A stretch of 64,000 nucleotides of DNA from Klebsiella terrigena (GCF_006539725.1 NZ_BJNO01000005.1:62001-126000), one strand, 5' to 3'. Counted from the stretch's first letter, positions 30,119 through 41,168 are shown. Program-made: numbers and translations. Notes: a model not told the origin generated them from the sequence alone.

Positions 30119-30607
30119 ATGTCCGTGGATACTCCCGCCCGTGCGGGCGCCAGCGTTGAAAACCTGCTGGCGGTGAAAGCGCAGCGTGAAGCTCGTCAGA
30201 GCGAGTTGTTAACCCATTATCAGCAGCCGGTTATTTCGCTTACCCTGGTGACGCCGGGCGCGGAGAAAGACAGCATCCGCTATCGCAACATGATGGGCGT
30301 GGCGCTGCAGGCTTTCGATCAGCTGCTGTGGAAACACCGTTGGCAAACGCTGGACCGCCAGGTTAAGTGGCTGCCAACCGGGCCGGAAGCGCTGTGGTGC
30401 GTTGAGCACTCGGCCAGTGAAATTAACGCGCTTTGCACGGAGCTGACGCAATCCCATCCGCTGGGGCGTTTATGGAATATCGAAGTGATTTGCCCGACGG
30501 AGGGCCTGCAGGGCCGCTCGTCTGCCGCTGAGAGCAACGATCGCCACCCGCAGCAGTCGGCCGCTCACGTAGAGCAGATGATTGACGCGTGGTTTGCCCG
30601 CGACTAA
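30119..30607 (+). CDS. citX: Citrate lyase assembly protein CitX (phosphoribosyl-dephospho-CoA transferase), divergent
   Basis: CitX attaches the 2'-(5''-phosphoribosyl)-3'-dephospho-CoA prosthetic group to the acyl carrier subunit of citrate lyase. This 162-residue protein has the family start (VENLLAVKAQREARQSELL), the early motif PVISLTLVTPGAEKDS and the hallmark SHPLGRLW. Two things are odd. The acidic motif that reads GRLWDIDV in E. coli is GRLWNIEV here, and the downstream cysteine-rich segment (RRCLLC in E. coli) is absent while QSAA remains. ATG at 30119 follows AAGGAGAGG; the frame extends upstream to 29960 but without family similarity. There is a 168-nt gap after citW. Citrate lyase genes are not in the window. 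Confidence 0.8.
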   Translation: MSVDTPARAGASVENLLAVKAQREARQSELLTHYQQPVISLTLVTPGAEKDSIRYRNMMGVALQAFDQLLWKHRWQTLDRQVKWLPTGPEALWCVEHSASEINALCTELTQSHPLGRLWNIEVICPTEGLQGRSSAAESNDRHPQQSAAHVEQMIDAWFARD

Positions 30608-30626
30608 CGGATGATAGCGTGAGGAG

Positions 30627-30700
30627 CCCCGTTCCTGCTGCGCTTAGCGCAGGGGCGGGGAGGGTAGCCCGGGCAAGGCGTTTAAACCGTCGCCCGGGAA
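30627..30700. repeat. Hairpin plus REP element between convergent citX and rluA
   Basis: CTGCGC-TTA-GCGCAG (30638-30652) sits inside an outer CCCCG / CGGGG pairing (30627-30660). Next comes a REP-type palindrome (30664-30700), starting GTAGCCCGGGCAAGGCG and ending GTCGCCCGGGAA. Its layout matches the classical enterobacterial REP sequence. Such elements often close convergent gene pairs. Confidence 0.6.
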
Positions 30701-30722
30701 ATCAGAAGTTAGCAACCCGTCG

Positions 30723-31382
30723 TCAGAAGTCGACCGGCGCGCGGAAGGTCATCGCGTTGCCGAAAGCGGGATGGGTGATAGTCAGCATCTCCGCGTGCAG
30801 CAGCAGGCGTGGGGCCATGGCCAGCGCTTCCGGCGTCGCATAAAAGCGGTCGCCGAGAATCGGATGACCGAGGGCCAGCATATGCACGCGCAGCTGGTGC
30901 GAGCGCCCGGTAATCGGCTTCAGGCGCACGCGGGCGCTGTTATCGTCCGCGTACTCCAGCACCTCATACTCGGTTTGCGCCGCCTTGCCGGTTTCGTAGC
31001 ACACCTTCTGCTTAGGCCGGTTCGGCCAGTCGCAAATCAGCGGCAAATCCACCAGACCTTCTGCTTTCTGCGGGTGACCCCACACGCGGGCGACGTACTG
31101 CTTCTTCGGCTCACGCTCGCGAAACTGACGCTTCAGCTCGCGCTCTGCCGCTTTGGTCAGCGCCACCACAATCACGCCGCTGGTGGCCATATCCAGCCGG
31201 TGAACCGACTCGGCCTGCGGAAAGTCGCGCTGCACGCGCGTCATCACGCTGTCTTTATGCTCCTCCAGGCGCCCCGGCACGGACAACAGGCCGCTCGGCT
31301 TGTTGACCACCATAATGTGCTCATCCTGATAGAGAATGACCAGCCAGGGATCCTGCGGCGGATTGTAGTTTTCCATCGCCAT
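30723..31382 (-). CDS. rluA: Dual-specificity 23S rRNA U746 / tRNA U32 pseudouridine synthase
   Basis: Converts uridine to pseudouridine in both 23S rRNA and several tRNAs. The 219-residue protein has the E. coli length. It carries the catalytic Asp in HRLDMATSG (about 62-70), the RluA-family LKPITGRSHQLRVHM motif, and PRLLLHA near the end. It lies 12 nt downstream of rapA on the same strand and is likely co-transcribed with it. Confidence 0.96.
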   Translation of the reverse strand: MAMENYNPPQDPWLVILYQDEHIMVVNKPSGLLSVPGRLEEHKDSVMTRVQRDFPQAESVHRLDMATSGVIVVALTKAAERELKRQFREREPKKQYVARVWGHPQKAEGLVDLPLICDWPNRPKQKVCYETGKAAQTEYEVLEYADDNSARVRLKPITGRSHQLRVHMLALGHPILGDRFYATPEALAMAPRLLLHAEMLTITHPAFGNAMTFRAPVDF

Positions 31383-31394
31383 ATTCGCGTTCCG

Positions 31395-34301
31395 TTACTG
31401 GTGAGTGACGACGATTAAGCGCAGCGCATCGAGACGCCAGCCGGCCTGGGCCAGCGCATCCATCACCTGCTGACGGTTGCTCTCAATGGCCGACAGTTCG
31501 TCATCGCGGATGTTCGGGTTCACCGCCTTAAGCGCTTCCAGACGCGACAGCTCCGCCGACAGCTTGTCGTTAGCCTCATCGCGCGCCGCGTCGATCAGCG
31601 CCTGAGCGGCTTTCGCGACCTGCGCTTCGCCGAGCTGGAGGATCGCGTGAACGTCCTGCTGTACCGCGTTGACCAGCTTGCTGCCGGTATGGCGGTTAAC
31701 GGCGCTCAGCTGGCGGTTGAAGCTCTCAAACTCCACCTGACCGGCGAGGTTGTTGCCGTTCTTATCCAGCAGCATGCGCACCGGCGTAGCCGGCAGGAAG
31801 CGATTAAGCTGCAGCTGCTTCGGCGCCTGCGCTTCGACGACATAAATCAGCTCGAGCAGCAGCGTGCCGACCGGCAGCGCCTTATTCTTCAGCAGCGAGA
31901 TGGTGCTGCTGCCGGTATCGCCGGAGAGGATCAGGTCCAGACCGTTGATAATCAGCGGATGCTCCCAGGTGACGAACTGCGCGTCTTCGCGGGAGAGCGC
32001 GACGTCGCGCTCGAAGGTGATGGTGCAGCCGTCTTCTGGCAGGCCCGGGAAGTCCGGAACCAGCATATGATCGGACGGGGTCAGCACGATCAGGTTCTCG
32101 CCGCGATCGTCCTGGTTGACGCCGACGATATCAAACAGGTTCATGGCAAAGGCGATCAGGCTGGTGTCGTCATCCTGCTCTTCAATGCTTTCGGCGAGCG
32201 CCAGCGCCCCTTCGCCGCCGTTGGAGTGGATCTCCAGCAGGCGGTCGCGGCCCTGCTCCAGCTGCGCTTTCAGCGCGTCGTGCTGCTGGCGGCAGGATTT
32301 AATCAGCTCGTCGAAGCCGTCGGTGGTTTCCGGCGCGGCAAGATAGTTAATCAGCTGGTCATGGACGCTATCGTAAACGGTACGGCCGGTCGGGCAGGTG
32401 TGCTCGAAGGCATCAAGCCCTTCGTGATACCAGCGGACCAGCACCGACTGGGCGGTTCTTTCCAGGTACGGCACGTGGATCTGAATATCGTGCGCCTGGC
32501 CGATACGGTCCAGACGGCCAATACGCTGCTCCAGCAGATCCGGGTTAAACGGCAGATCGAACATCACCAGGTTGCTGGCGAACTGGAAGTTGCGGCCTTC
32601 GGAGCCAATTTCAGAACACAGCAGCACCTGCGCACCGGTGTCCTCTTCGGCAAACCACGCGGCGGCGCGGTCGCGTTCGATGATCGACATGCCTTCGTGG
32701 AAGACCGCGGCGCGAATACCTTCACGCTCGCGCAGCACCTGCTCCAGCTGCAGCGCGGTGGTGGCTTTCGCGCAGATCACCAGCACCTTCTGCGAACGGT
32801 GGCTGGTCAGGTGGCCCATCAGCCACTCGACGCGCGGGTCGAAGTTCCACCAGGTTCCGCTATCGCCTTCAAACTCCTGATAGATCTGCTCCGGATAGAG
32901 CATATCGCGAGCGCGCTCTTCGGCGGTTTTACGCGCGCCCATAATGCCGGAGACCTTGATGGCCGTCTGGTACTGCATCGGCAGCGGCAGGCGAATGGTG
33001 TGCAGCTCGCGTTTCGGGAAGCCTTTGACGCCGTTACGGGTGTTACGGAACAGAACGCGGCTGGTGCCGTGGCGGTCCATGAGCATGGAGACCAGCTCCT
33101 GACGCGCGGACTGGGCTCCGTCGCGATCGCTGTTGGCGGTCTGCAGCAGCGGCTCGATATCCTGCTCGCCGATCAGCTCGCCAAGCATGTTCAGATCGGC
33201 ATCGCTCAGCCTGTTGCCTGCCAGCAGCAGAGCGACGGCGTCGGCGACCGGGCGGTAGTTCTGCTGCTCTTCAACGAACTGGGCGAAGTCGTGGAAACGG
33301 TTTGGATCCAGCAGGCGCAGACGGGCGAAATGGCTCTCCATCCCCAGCTGCTCCGGCGTGGCGGTCAGCAGCAGGATCCCCGGCACGCGCTCGGCCAGCT
33401 GTTCAATCGCCTGATATTCACGGCTCGGCGCCTCTTCGCTCCACACCAGGTGGTGCGCCTCATCGACGATCATCAGGTCCCATTCGGCATCGCACAGGTG
33501 CTCAAGGCGCTGCTTGCTGCGGCGAACAAAATCCAGCGAGCAGATAACCAGCTGCTCGGTTTCAAACGGGTTGTAGGCATCGTGCTGCGCTTCGGCATAG
33601 CGCTCGTCGTCAAACAGCGAGAAGCGCAGGTTGAAGCGGCGCAGCATTTCGACTAGCCACTGGTGCTGCAGGGTTTCCGGAACGACGATCAGCACGCGCT
33701 CGGCGGCGCCGGCAAGCAGCTGCTGATGCAGGATCATCCCGGCTTCGATGGTTTTACCGAGCCCGACTTCATCCGCCAGCAGCACGCGCGGGGCGTGGCG
33801 ACGGCCAACGTCGTGGGCGATGTGCAACTGGTGCGGGATCAGGCTGGTGCGCTGGCCGCGCAGGCCGCTCCACGGCATCCGATACTGCTCGCTCTGATAT
33901 TTACGCGCGCGGTAGCGCAGCGCAAAGCGGTCCATACGGTCGATCTGCCCGGCGAACAGGCGATCCTGCGGCTTGCTGAAAACCAGCTTGCTGTCGAGCA
34001 GCACTTCACGCAGGACCACGTTGGCTTCTTCGGTATCCAGACGGGTACCGGTATAGGCCAGCAGGCCGTTCTCTTCATTTACTTCGTCAACCTGGAGCTG
34101 CCAGCCTTCGTGGCTGGTGATGGTGTCGCCCGGATTAAACATCACGCGGGTGATCGGGGAGTCGTTGCGTGCGTACAGACGATTTTCGCCGATGGCGGGG
34201 AAAAGAAGGGTAACCATGCGCGCATCCAGCGCTACGACCGTCCCTAATCCCAGTTCGCTCTCTGTGTCGCTAATCCAGCGTTGACCAAGTGTAAAAGGCA
34301 T
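31395..34301 (-). CDS. rapA: RNA polymerase-associated SWI2/SNF2 ATPase (RNAP recycling factor)
   Basis: Binds core RNA polymerase and uses ATP to release stalled post-termination complexes. The 968-residue protein (same as E. coli) starts with two Tudor-like domains, [20 protein letters not shown]. The SNF2 ATPase follows: [16 protein letters not shown] (motif I), [10 protein letters not shown] (motif II), [11 protein letters not shown] (motif III), and [11 protein letters not shown] (motif VI). A long C-terminal region follows. The frame is intact throughout. Confidence 0.97.
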   Translation of the reverse strand: MPFTLGQRWISDTESELGLGTVVALDARMVTLLFPAIGENRLYARNDSPITRVMFNPGDTITSHEGWQLQVDEVNEENGLLAYTGTRLDTEEANVVLREVLLDSKLVFSKPQDRLFAGQIDRMDRFALRYRARKYQSEQYRMPWSGLRGQRTSLIPHQLHIAHDVGRRHAPRVLLADEVGLGKTIEAGMILHQQLLAGAAERVLIVVPETLQHQWLVEMLRRFNLRFSLFDDERYAEAQHDAYNPFETEQLVICSLDFVRRSKQRLEHLCDAEWDLMIVDEAHHLVWSEEAPSREYQAIEQLAERVPGILLLTATPEQLGMESHFARLRLLDPNRFHDFAQFVEEQQNYRPVADAVALLLAGNRLSDADLNMLGELIGEQDIEPLLQTANSDRDGAQSARQELVSMLMDRHGTSRVLFRNTRNGVKGFPKRELHTIRLPLPMQYQTAIKVSGIMGARKTAEERARDMLYPEQIYQEFEGDSGTWWNFDPRVEWLMGHLTSHRSQKVLVICAKATTALQLEQVLREREGIRAAVFHEGMSIIERDRAAAWFAEEDTGAQVLLCSEIGSEGRNFQFASNLVMFDLPFNPDLLEQRIGRLDRIGQAHDIQIHVPYLERTAQSVLVRWYHEGLDAFEHTCPTGRTVYDSVHDQLINYLAAPETTDGFDELIKSCRQQHDALKAQLEQGRDRLLEIHSNGGEGALALAESIEEQDDDTSLIAFAMNLFDIVGVNQDDRGENLIVLTPSDHMLVPDFPGLPEDGCTITFERDVALSREDAQFVTWEHPLIINGLDLILSGDTGSSTISLLKNKALPVGTLLLELIYVVEAQAPKQLQLNRFLPATPVRMLLDKNGNNLAGQVEFESFNRQLSAVNRHTGSKLVNAVQQDVHAILQLGEAQVAKAAQALIDAARDEANDKLSAELSRLEALKAVNPNIRDDELSAIESNRQQVMDALAQAGWRLDALRLIVVTHQ

Positions 34302-34434
34302 ATGTGTTCGGCTCTTTAGTTCTTAAATTGCAGGCAATAGTTGATCATCTCCGAATAGGCTGGAGAGGGATCAAGATTGGGTCCAGGAGTGGAAAGGGCG
34401 CTATGGTACTGGATGCCGCGGTGATAGTCACCTG

Positions 34435-36792
34435 TCAAAATAGCCCCAGCTGCCCTGTCACTATTGTAGCAAAATCATCGTCGACAAAGGGAAGAATTCC
34501 TTCCGCGACCGGCTGTAATTGTTTCGACAAATAGTGATCGTAATCGAGCGGCGACTGCTGATAATCGACCGGCTCCGGGCCGCCGGTGGTCCAGACATAT
34601 TTGATGCTGCCGCGCTGCTGGTACTGCTGCGGCCTGCCCAGCCTGACGTTGTGCTCGTCGGCAAGCCTTGCCGCGCGGACGTGCGGCGGAACGTTGCGCT
34701 GATATTCCGCCAGCGGCCGGCGCAGCCGCTTGCGGTAGATAAGCCGATCGTCGAGCTCGCCGTTCATCAGCCGATTAATCGTCTCCAGAACGTAGTCGCG
34801 ATAGGGCTGGTTGCGGAAAATGCGCAGATATAGCTCCTGCTGAAACTGCTGCGCCAGCGGCGTCCAGTCGGTTCGCACCGTCTCCAGCCCTTTAAAGACC
34901 ATTCTCTGCTCCTGCGCCTCCTGAATCATCCCGGCGTAGCGCTTTTTGCTGCCGGTATCGGCGCCGCGGATAGTCGGCATTAAAAAGCGGCAGAAGTGGG
35001 TTTCAAACTCCAGCTCGAGGGTGCTGGTGAGGCGCGATTTCCCCAGCTCGGTGGCCCACCAGTCGTTGACGTAAGCCACCAGCGACCGGCCGATGTTCGC
35101 CGCCTCCTGTTCATCATGGGCGCGCCTGAGCCAGACAAAGGTGGAGTCGGTGTCGCCGTAGATAACGTCATAGCCCTGCGACTCAATCAGCGCTTTGGTC
35201 TGGCGCATGATGGCGTGGCCGCGCATGGTGATTGACGAGGCCAGGCGCGGGTCGAAAAAGCGGCAGGCGCTGGTACCGAGCACGCCGTAAAAGGCGTTCA
35301 TAATGATCTTCAACGCCTGCGATAGCGGCTTGTTTTTATGCCGCTTGGCGTCGTCGCGCCCGTGCCAAATCTGGCCGACGATATCCGGCAGGCAGTGCTT
35401 CTCGCGGGAGAAGCGCGCGCCGAGAAAGCCTTCTGTGCTGTGCTCGTCATCGGGCTGGGCGCTGCCTTCGACGAGCCCCACCGGGTCAATCAGAAAGGTG
35501 CGGATAATCGAGGGGTACAGGCTTTTGTAGTCTAGGACCAGCACCGAATCGTACAGGCCGGGACGGGAGTCCATCACGTAACCGCCGGGGCTGGCCTGCG
35601 GCGGCACTTCGCCGAGATTGGGCGCAACGTAGCCCAGCCGGTGCATGCGCGGAAAATAGAGGTGGCTGAAGGCGGCCACCGACCCGCCGTGGCGGTCGGC
35701 GGGCAGGCCGTTAACCGTGGCGCGCTCCAGCAGAAAGGGCACGATCTCCGTTTTCTGGAAGATGCGCGTCACCAGCTCGCAGTCCTGCAGGTTGTAGGTT
35801 GCCAGCGCGGGCTTATCCTCGCTGAAGCGGCGGTCGATTTCGTCCATCCGATCCCAGGGATTATCAATCGCTTTGCCTTCACCCAGCAGCTCGCGCGCGA
35901 CCGTCTCAAGCGAAAAAGAGGGGAAGTTCCAGAACGCCGATTTCAGCGCCTCAATGCCGTCGATAATCAGCCGCCCGCTGGCCTGGGCGAAGAATACGCC
36001 ATTTTTAAAACCGTGCTCGCGCCACTCCAGCTCGCTGTTGCCGCGGCCGAGCAGCAGCGGAATACGGTAGCGCTCGGCGTGTTTTTGCAGCACGCGCAGG
36101 TCGAACTGGACGACGTTCCAGCCGATCAGGATGTCCGGGTCGTGGGCGGCAAACCAGGCGTTGAGCTTTTCCAGCAGCTGTGGGCGGCTGGCGACATACT
36201 CCAGCTGAAAATCGACCGCGGGAGCGGCCGCCGGCTCTGGCCCGAGCATGTAGACAACCCGCTGGCCGCAGCCCTCCAGGCCGATGCAGTACAGCTCGCC
36301 GTGGCGGCTGGTTTCGATATCCAGCGAGACCCATTTCAGCGGCGGCCGGTAGAGCGGGCTGGCCTTCATGCGGGCGTTGATCAGCCGCGCGCCGCGCGCT
36401 TCGCCTTCGACCCAAACCGGCGCGGTAATAAAGCGCTCCATCAGATAGCGTTCCGGGGGGCGGACATCGCCTTCGTAGACGGTCACGCCCTGTTCGCGCA
36501 GCTTCTTTTCCAGGCGCATCAGCTGGCGATGGGCGCGGCAGTAAAGGCCGAAAACCGGCTGGCGGTGAAAGTCTTTCAGGGTGAGCGGGGCGAGGCGCAG
36601 GCCATTTTCGCCCTGCAGCAGGCGCTCAGCCTGGGCGCGCTGCGCTTCGGGGATAAAGGCCACGGACTCCTGCGGCGGCAGGGTGACCTGAAGGGGACCG
36701 TCGTCGGTTGCCAGCCAAAAGGTCAGCTCCGTGCCCTGGGGGGTATCCCGCCAGTGACGGGTCAATAAAAAACCTTCTCGTGGCTGAGTCAC
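34435..36792 (-). CDS. polB: DNA polymerase II
   Basis: A family B, SOS-induced polymerase with proofreading that restarts replication and bypasses some lesions. The 785-residue protein (E. coli 783) has an exonuclease domain with Exo [12 protein letters not shown], Exo [14 protein letters not shown] and Exo III. The polymerase palm has [15 protein letters not shown] (motif A), [12 protein letters not shown] (motif B) and YGDTDSTFV (motif C). The C-terminus ends GQLGLF, a canonical beta-clamp-binding peptide. A slightly degenerate LexA box lies 58 nt upstream. Confidence 0.97.
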   Translation of the reverse strand: MTQPREGFLLTRHWRDTPQGTELTFWLATDDGPLQVTLPPQESVAFIPEAQRAQAERLLQGENGLRLAPLTLKDFHRQPVFGLYCRAHRQLMRLEKKLREQGVTVYEGDVRPPERYLMERFITAPVWVEGEARGARLINARMKASPLYRPPLKWVSLDIETSRHGELYCIGLEGCGQRVVYMLGPEPAAAPAVDFQLEYVASRPQLLEKLNAWFAAHDPDILIGWNVVQFDLRVLQKHAERYRIPLLLGRGNSELEWREHGFKNGVFFAQASGRLIIDGIEALKSAFWNFPSFSLETVARELLGEGKAIDNPWDRMDEIDRRFSEDKPALATYNLQDCELVTRIFQKTEIVPFLLERATVNGLPADRHGGSVAAFSHLYFPRMHRLGYVAPNLGEVPPQASPGGYVMDSRPGLYDSVLVLDYKSLYPSIIRTFLIDPVGLVEGSAQPDDEHSTEGFLGARFSREKHCLPDIVGQIWHGRDDAKRHKNKPLSQALKIIMNAFYGVLGTSACRFFDPRLASSITMRGHAIMRQTKALIESQGYDVIYGDTDSTFVWLRRAHDEQEAANIGRSLVAYVNDWWATELGKSRLTSTLELEFETHFCRFLMPTIRGADTGSKKRYAGMIQEAQEQRMVFKGLETVRTDWTPLAQQFQQELYLRIFRNQPYRDYVLETINRLMNGELDDRLIYRKRLRRPLAEYQRNVPPHVRAARLADEHNVRLGRPQQYQQRGSIKYVWTTGGPEPVDYQQSPLDYDHYLSKQLQPVAEGILPFVDDDFATIVTGQLGLF

Positions 36793-36812
36793 GCCGCGCT
36801 CTCATCAAGTCA

Positions 36813-36837
36813 AACCAGGCCTGAGTATAGCCTGGTT
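36813..36837. terminator. Hairpin between araD and polB
   Basis: AACCAGGC / GCCTGGTT, an 8-bp stem with a 9-nt loop; on the minus strand it is followed by TTTGACTT. It may end araBAD transcription, yet it also lies inside the polB leader. Confidence 0.5.
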
Positions 36838-36849
36838 GATGACAAGGTG

Positions 36850-36865
36850 CTGGGGTTTTATACAG
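36850..36865. promoter_or_regulatory. Degenerate LexA box of polB
   Basis: On the minus strand CTGTATAAAACCCCAG corresponds to the consensus CTGT-N8-ACAG with one mismatch in the second half (CCAG). E. coli polB has an intact box in the same place, as I recall (CTGTATAAAACCACAG). Confidence 0.65.
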
Positions 36866-36875
36866 TCATTTGACG

Positions 36876-37571
36876 CTACTGCCCGTAATAGGCCTTCGCG
36901 CCGTGCTTGCGTAAATAGTGCTTATCCAGCAGGGTTTGCTGCATCTCCGGCAGCTGCGGCGCCAGCTGGCGGCAGAAAATTCCCATATAGGCGATCTCTT
37001 CCAGCACGATGGCGTTATGCACCGCATCTTCCGCGTTTTTGCCCCACGCGAACGGGCCGTGGGAGTGCACCAGCACGCCGGGCATTTGCGCCGGGTCGAT
37101 GGCGTTCTCGCGGAAGGTTTCGACGATAACGCGCCCGGTTTCCCACTCATACTCGCCGTTGATTTCGCTGTCGGTCATCAGGCGGGTACAGGGAACCGCG
37201 CCGTAGAAGTAGTCGGCATGGGTAGTGCCGGTTGCCGGGATGGACTGGCCCGCCTGCGCCCAGATGGTCGCATGGCGCGAATGGGTATGGACGATACCGC
37301 CGAGGGTCGGGAAGGCCTGGTACAGCAGGCGATGGGTTGGGGTATCCGACGAGGGTTTCTTTTTCCCTTCCACCACTTCGCCGGTTTCGAGGCTCACCAC
37401 CACCATATCCTCAGCGCTCATCGCGCTATAGTCGACGCCCGACGGCTTGATCACCAGCAGGCCCCGCTCGCGGTCGACGGCGCTGACGTTGCCCCAGGTT
37501 AAGGTCACCAGGTTGTGCCTGGGCAGCGCGAGGTTTGCTTCCAGCACCTGACGTTTCAGATCTTCTAACAT
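36876..37571 (-). CDS. araD: L-ribulose-5-phosphate 4-epimerase
   Basis: The last step of arabinose entry: gives D-xylulose 5-phosphate for the pentose phosphate pathway. The 231-residue zinc enzyme (E. coli 231) has the class II aldolase-like fold, with [18 protein letters not shown], the zinc ligands in [11 protein letters not shown] and a third His in [12 protein letters not shown]. It is separated from araA by 83 nt that hold a long hairpin. Confidence 0.97.
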   Translation of the reverse strand: MLEDLKRQVLEANLALPRHNLVTLTWGNVSAVDRERGLLVIKPSGVDYSAMSAEDMVVVSLETGEVVEGKKKPSSDTPTHRLLYQAFPTLGGIVHTHSRHATIWAQAGQSIPATGTTHADYFYGAVPCTRLMTDSEINGEYEWETGRVIVETFRENAIDPAQMPGVLVHSHGPFAWGKNAEDAVHNAIVLEEIAYMGIFCRQLAPQLPEMQQTLLDKHYLRKHGAKAYYGQ

Positions 37572-37603
37572 TGTGTACTCCGAATTGCGGGTCAGCGCGG
37601 TTT

Positions 37604-37646
37604 CCCCTTTTCTCCTCTTTGCCGCGGCGCAGAGGGTGAAAAGGGG
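37604..37646. repeat. Long interrupted hairpin between araA and araD
   Basis: Outer arms CCCCTTTT (37604-37611) / AAAAGGGG (37639-37646) and inner arms CCTCT / AGAGG enclose a GC-rich loop. The E. coli araA-araD spacer also carries repeat structure thought to lower araD expression, but the sequence here is different. Confidence 0.6.
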
Positions 37647-37654
37647 ACGACCTT

Positions 37655-39157
37655 TTAACGTTTACCGGCGTAATAAACTTCGTTCCAGCGCAGCGCGTCT
37701 TTGAAAGAAGGCAGGCGGGTTTCGCTATCAATCACGGTCAGCTCGATATCATGCAGCTCCGCAAACTGGCGCATATCGTCGAGCGTCAGGGAGTGGCTGA
37801 AGACCGTATGGTGCGCGCCGCCGGCAATGATCCAGGCTTCGGACGCGGTGCGGAGATCCGGCTGCGCTTTCCACAGCGCGTTGGCCACCGGCAGCTTCGG
37901 CAGTTCGTGCGGGGTCGGCACCGTTTCAACGGTGTTAACCAGCAGGCGATAGCGATCGCCGAGATCGATCAGGCTGGCGACGATCGCCGGGCCGGTCTGG
38001 GTGTTGAAGATCAGGCGCGCAGGGTCGGCTTTACCGCCAATGCCCAGCGGCTGGACGTCGAGGATCGGTTTTTCCGCCGTGGAGATGGTTGGGCAGACCT
38101 CCAGCATATGCGAGCCGAGCACCAGATCGTTGCCGTTGTCGAAGTGGTAGGTGTAATCCTCCATAAAGGAGGTGCCGCCCTGCAGACCGGTTGACATCAC
38201 CTTCATGATGCGAAGCAGGGCGGCGGTTTTCCAGTCGCCTTCGCCCGCAAAGCCGTAGCCCTGCTGCATCAGACGCTGCACGGCGAGGCCCGGAAGCTGC
38301 TTCAGGCCGTGTAAATCTTCAAAGGTGGTGGTGAAGGCGTGGAAGCCGCCCTGCTGCAGGAAGCGTTGCATGCCCAGCTCGATACGCGCGGCATCGAGAA
38401 CGTTCTGCCGCTTATCGCCGTGCACCTGCGCTGCCGCGGTCAGGCGGTAGCTGCTTTCATACTCATCAACCAGGGCGCTGATCTCGCCTTCGCTGATGTC
38501 GTTGACCACCTGCACCAGATCGCCCACCGGCCAGGTATTGACCGAGAAGCCGAATTTGATCTGCGCGGCGACCTTATCGCCATCGGTGACCGCCACTTCG
38601 CGCATGTTATCGCCAAAGCGGCAGACTTTCAGATGACGGGTATCCTGCTTCGAAACCGCCTGGCGCATCCACGAGCCGATGCGCTGATGGGCGTCGCGAT
38701 CCTGCCAGTGGCCGGTCACCACGCTATGCTGCTGGCGCATACGGGCGCCAATAAAGCCAAACTCGCGGCCGCCGTGCGCGGTCTGGTTGAGGTTCATAAA
38801 GTCCATATCGATGCTGTCCCACGGCAGCGAGGCGTTGTACTGGGTGTGGAACTGCAGCAGCGGTTTATTGAGGATGGTCAGGCCGTTAATCCACATCTTG
38901 GCCGGAGAGAAGGTGTGCAGCCACACCACCATGCCGGCGCATTTATCATCGTAGTTAGCGTCGCGGCAGATGTGGGTGATTTCGTCCGGCGTGGTGCCCA
39001 GCGGCTTTAATACCAGCCGGCACGGCAGTTTTGCCTCGGCGTTCAGGCTGTTCACCACGTGCTCGGCATGCTTCGTAACCTGACGCAGCGCTTCCGCGCC
39101 GTACAGATGCTGGCTGCCAATCACGAACCAGACTTCATAGTTATCAAAAATCGTCAT
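37655..39157 (-). CDS. araA: L-arabinose isomerase
   Basis: Converts L-arabinose to L-ribulose. The 500-residue, Mn2+-dependent enzyme has the same length as in E. coli. ATG at 39157 gives the conserved [20 protein letters not shown] start and follows AAGGACACC; the frame runs further upstream into araB but that part is not family sequence. Active-site regions include [12 protein letters not shown] and the metal-binding Glu/His residues of [13 protein letters not shown] and GSHMLEV. There is a 10-nt gap after araB. Confidence 0.97.
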   Translation of the reverse strand: MTIFDNYEVWFVIGSQHLYGAEALRQVTKHAEHVVNSLNAEAKLPCRLVLKPLGTTPDEITHICRDANYDDKCAGMVVWLHTFSPAKMWINGLTILNKPLLQFHTQYNASLPWDSIDMDFMNLNQTAHGGREFGFIGARMRQQHSVVTGHWQDRDAHQRIGSWMRQAVSKQDTRHLKVCRFGDNMREVAVTDGDKVAAQIKFGFSVNTWPVGDLVQVVNDISEGEISALVDEYESSYRLTAAAQVHGDKRQNVLDAARIELGMQRFLQQGGFHAFTTTFEDLHGLKQLPGLAVQRLMQQGYGFAGEGDWKTAALLRIMKVMSTGLQGGTSFMEDYTYHFDNGNDLVLGSHMLEVCPTISTAEKPILDVQPLGIGGKADPARLIFNTQTGPAIVASLIDLGDRYRLLVNTVETVPTPHELPKLPVANALWKAQPDLRTASEAWIIAGGAHHTVFSHSLTLDDMRQFAELHDIELTVIDSETRLPSFKDALRWNEVYYAGKR

Positions 39158-39167
39158 TTTGGTGTCC

Positions 39168-40877
39168 TTAATGGGTGAGAGCTGGCTGAGATTGCGAGGC
39201 TTTTTCCGCCTGTGCAGCCGAAGGGAGATACTGTTGTTCAGCGCTGACTGACCATTGCTGGTAGCGCTGATAGAGCTGTTCGAAGCGCTGGGCCTGGGCC
39301 GGGCGCGGCTGCAGGGTGCTTTCGACCCGGCTTGCCATATGCTGCTGGGCCGTTGGAATATCGCGATACACGCCGGCGGAGACGGCGGCAAAGATGGCCG
39401 CACCCAGCGCACAGCACTGATCGGAGGCGACAATCTGCAGCGGTCGGTTCAGCACGTCGCAGCAGGCCTGCATGATGACCGGGTTTTTGCGCGCGATGCC
39501 GCCCAGCGCCATCACGTTGTTGACCGGGATCCCCTGGTCGGTGAAGCACTCCATAATGGCGCGCGCGCCGAAGGCGGTGGCCGCCACCAGGCCGCCAAAC
39601 AGCGCCGGCGCATCGGTGGCGAGATTCAGATCGGTGATGACCCCTTTCAGGCGCTGGTTAGCGTTTGGAGTACGCCGTCCGTTGAACCAGTCCAGCACCA
39701 CCGGCAGATGGTCGAGGGAGGGATTTTTCGCCCACGCCTCGGTCAGCGCCGGCAGCAGCTGCTTCTGGCTGGCGCGGATCGGCTCTTTCAGCTCCGGATG
39801 GGCAAGCGCCAGCTGCTCCAGCGGCCAGCCGAGAATGCGGCCAAACCAGGCGTAGATATCGCCAAAAGCCGACTGCCCGGCTTCCAGACCGATAAAGTCA
39901 GGCACTACGCTGCCGTCGACCTGGCCGCAGATGCCTTTCACCGTGCGGGAGCCAACGCTGTGCTTATCGGCAATGAGGATGTCGCAGGTGGAGGTGCCGA
40001 TAACCTTAACCAGCGTATTCGGCTGTGCGCCGGCGCCTACCGCGCCCATATGGCAGTCGAAGGCGCCGCCGGAGATGGTCACCGTTTCCGCCAGGCCCAG
40101 GCGCTGCGCCCATTCGGCGCTGAGCGTGCCGACCGGCACGTCGGCGGTCCAGGTGTCGCTAAACATCGGCCAGCTGAGGTGCTGATTGATAACCGGGTCG
40201 AGTTCGTCGAAGAAGCTGGCCGGCGGCAGGCCGCCCCAGTCGGCGTGCCACAGGGATTTGTGCCCGGCGCTGCAGCGGCCGCGGCGTATATCCTGCGGGC
40301 GGGTGGTCGCGGAGAGCAGCGCTGGAACCCAGTCGCACAGCTCGATCCATGAGGCTGCTGCCTGCGCAACGGCGCTATCCTGACGGGTGACGTGAAGGAT
40401 CTTGGCCCAGAACCATTCGCTGGAGTAGATGCCGCCGATATAGCGGGAGTAGTCCTCTTTGCCCGGCTGGTGGCACAGGCGGGTGATAGCCTCCGCCTCT
40501 TCCACCGCGGTATGGTCTTTCCACAGCACGAACATCGCATTCGGGTTGTTGGCGAACTCTTCCCGCAGGGCCAGCACGTTGCCGTCGGCGTCAATCGGCG
40601 CCGGCGTCGAGCCGGTGCTGTCAACGCCGATACCGACGACGGCGGCGCGCTGCTCGGGGCTCAGCAGCGCCAGCACGCTTTTCAGCGCGGCTTCCATTGA
40701 TTCAATGTAATCACGCGGGTGGTGGCGAAACTGATTATTCGGGGCGTCGCAAAACAGCCCCTCCTGCCAGCGCGGGTACCACTCTACGCTGGAGGCGAGC
40801 TCTTCGCCGGTGGCGCATTCCACCGCCAGAGCGCGAACTGAATCACTACCAAAATCGAGGCCAATCGCAATTGCCAT
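39168..40877 (-). CDS. araB: L-ribulokinase
   Basis: Phosphorylates L-ribulose with ATP. The 569-residue FGGY-family kinase (E. coli 566) opens [19 protein letters not shown] (phosphate 1 motif), shows the substrate/catalytic Asp in [19 protein letters not shown], and GTSTCDIL and [14 protein letters not shown] toward the C-terminal half. It is first gene of araBAD, expressed from the AraC/CRP-controlled promoter 30 nt upstream of the start. Confidence 0.97.
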   Translation of the reverse strand: MAIAIGLDFGSDSVRALAVECATGEELASSVEWYPRWQEGLFCDAPNNQFRHHPRDYIESMEAALKSVLALLSPEQRAAVVGIGVDSTGSTPAPIDADGNVLALREEFANNPNAMFVLWKDHTAVEEAEAITRLCHQPGKEDYSRYIGGIYSSEWFWAKILHVTRQDSAVAQAAASWIELCDWVPALLSATTRPQDIRRGRCSAGHKSLWHADWGGLPPASFFDELDPVINQHLSWPMFSDTWTADVPVGTLSAEWAQRLGLAETVTISGGAFDCHMGAVGAGAQPNTLVKVIGTSTCDILIADKHSVGSRTVKGICGQVDGSVVPDFIGLEAGQSAFGDIYAWFGRILGWPLEQLALAHPELKEPIRASQKQLLPALTEAWAKNPSLDHLPVVLDWFNGRRTPNANQRLKGVITDLNLATDAPALFGGLVAATAFGARAIMECFTDQGIPVNNVMALGGIARKNPVIMQACCDVLNRPLQIVASDQCCALGAAIFAAVSAGVYRDIPTAQQHMASRVESTLQPRPAQAQRFEQLYQRYQQWSVSAEQQYLPSAAQAEKASQSQPALTH

Positions 40878-40912
40878 GCTGTTACTCCATGCTGAAAACC
40901 ATTCATGGTGAA

Positions 40913-40976
40913 ACAGTAGATATCCTCAGGAAAAACCGTCAGGCCGTATTCGCTAATCTTATGGATTATATTGCTA
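40913..40976 (-). promoter_or_regulatory. araBAD promoter with araI1 and araI2
   Basis: On the minus strand, araI1 occupies 40959-40976 (TAGCAATATAATCCATAA) and araI2 40939-40956 (TTAGCGAATACGGCCTGA). The -35 CTGACG (40937-40942) overlaps I2, and the -10 TACTGT is at 40913-40918. All elements align base by base with E. coli, including the overlap of I2 with the -35 needed for activation. Confidence 0.88.
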
Positions 40977-40989
40977 TGCCATCGCAAAG

Positions 40990-41005
40990 TGTGACGCCGT
41001 GCAAA
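40990..41005. promoter_or_regulatory. CRP site between araBAD and araC
   Basis: TGTGACGCCGTGCAAA has one perfect half-site and a weaker partner, identical in core and position to the E. coli ara CRP site. It serves both divergent promoters. Confidence 0.85.
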
Positions 41006-41009
41006 TATT

Positions 41010-41049
41010 CAATGTGGACTTTCCTGCCGTATTTATAGACACTTTTGTT
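41010..41049. promoter_or_regulatory. araO1 operator (AraC autoregulation)
   Basis: Two half-sites on the minus strand, O1L near 41031-41049 (AACAAAAGTGTCTATAA) and O1R near 41010-41028 (GGCAGGAAAGTCCACATTG), closely match the E. coli O1 operator. Confidence 0.8.
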
Positions 41050-41168
41050 ATGCGCTGGAATGGCTTACATTGAGCGTTGTTGTCGATTTTTGCTGAAATC
41101 AGGCGGGTTTTAATTCGAATTTCAACCCGCATCCCATTACGGGAAGCGCGCTTAGCGATAAAATAACG

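Noticed and set aside
30119-30607. Possible frameshift hiding a normal CitX C-terminus
   Set aside because: Both other forward frames near 30500-30600 reach stops quickly and neither encodes the CLLC segment, so the altered motif is not explained by a single-base shift.
31647-33656. A 669-codon open frame antisense to rapA
   Set aside because: The rapA frame has full SNF2 motifs and the E. coli length. The antisense frame has no family features and arises from GC-rich codon bias.
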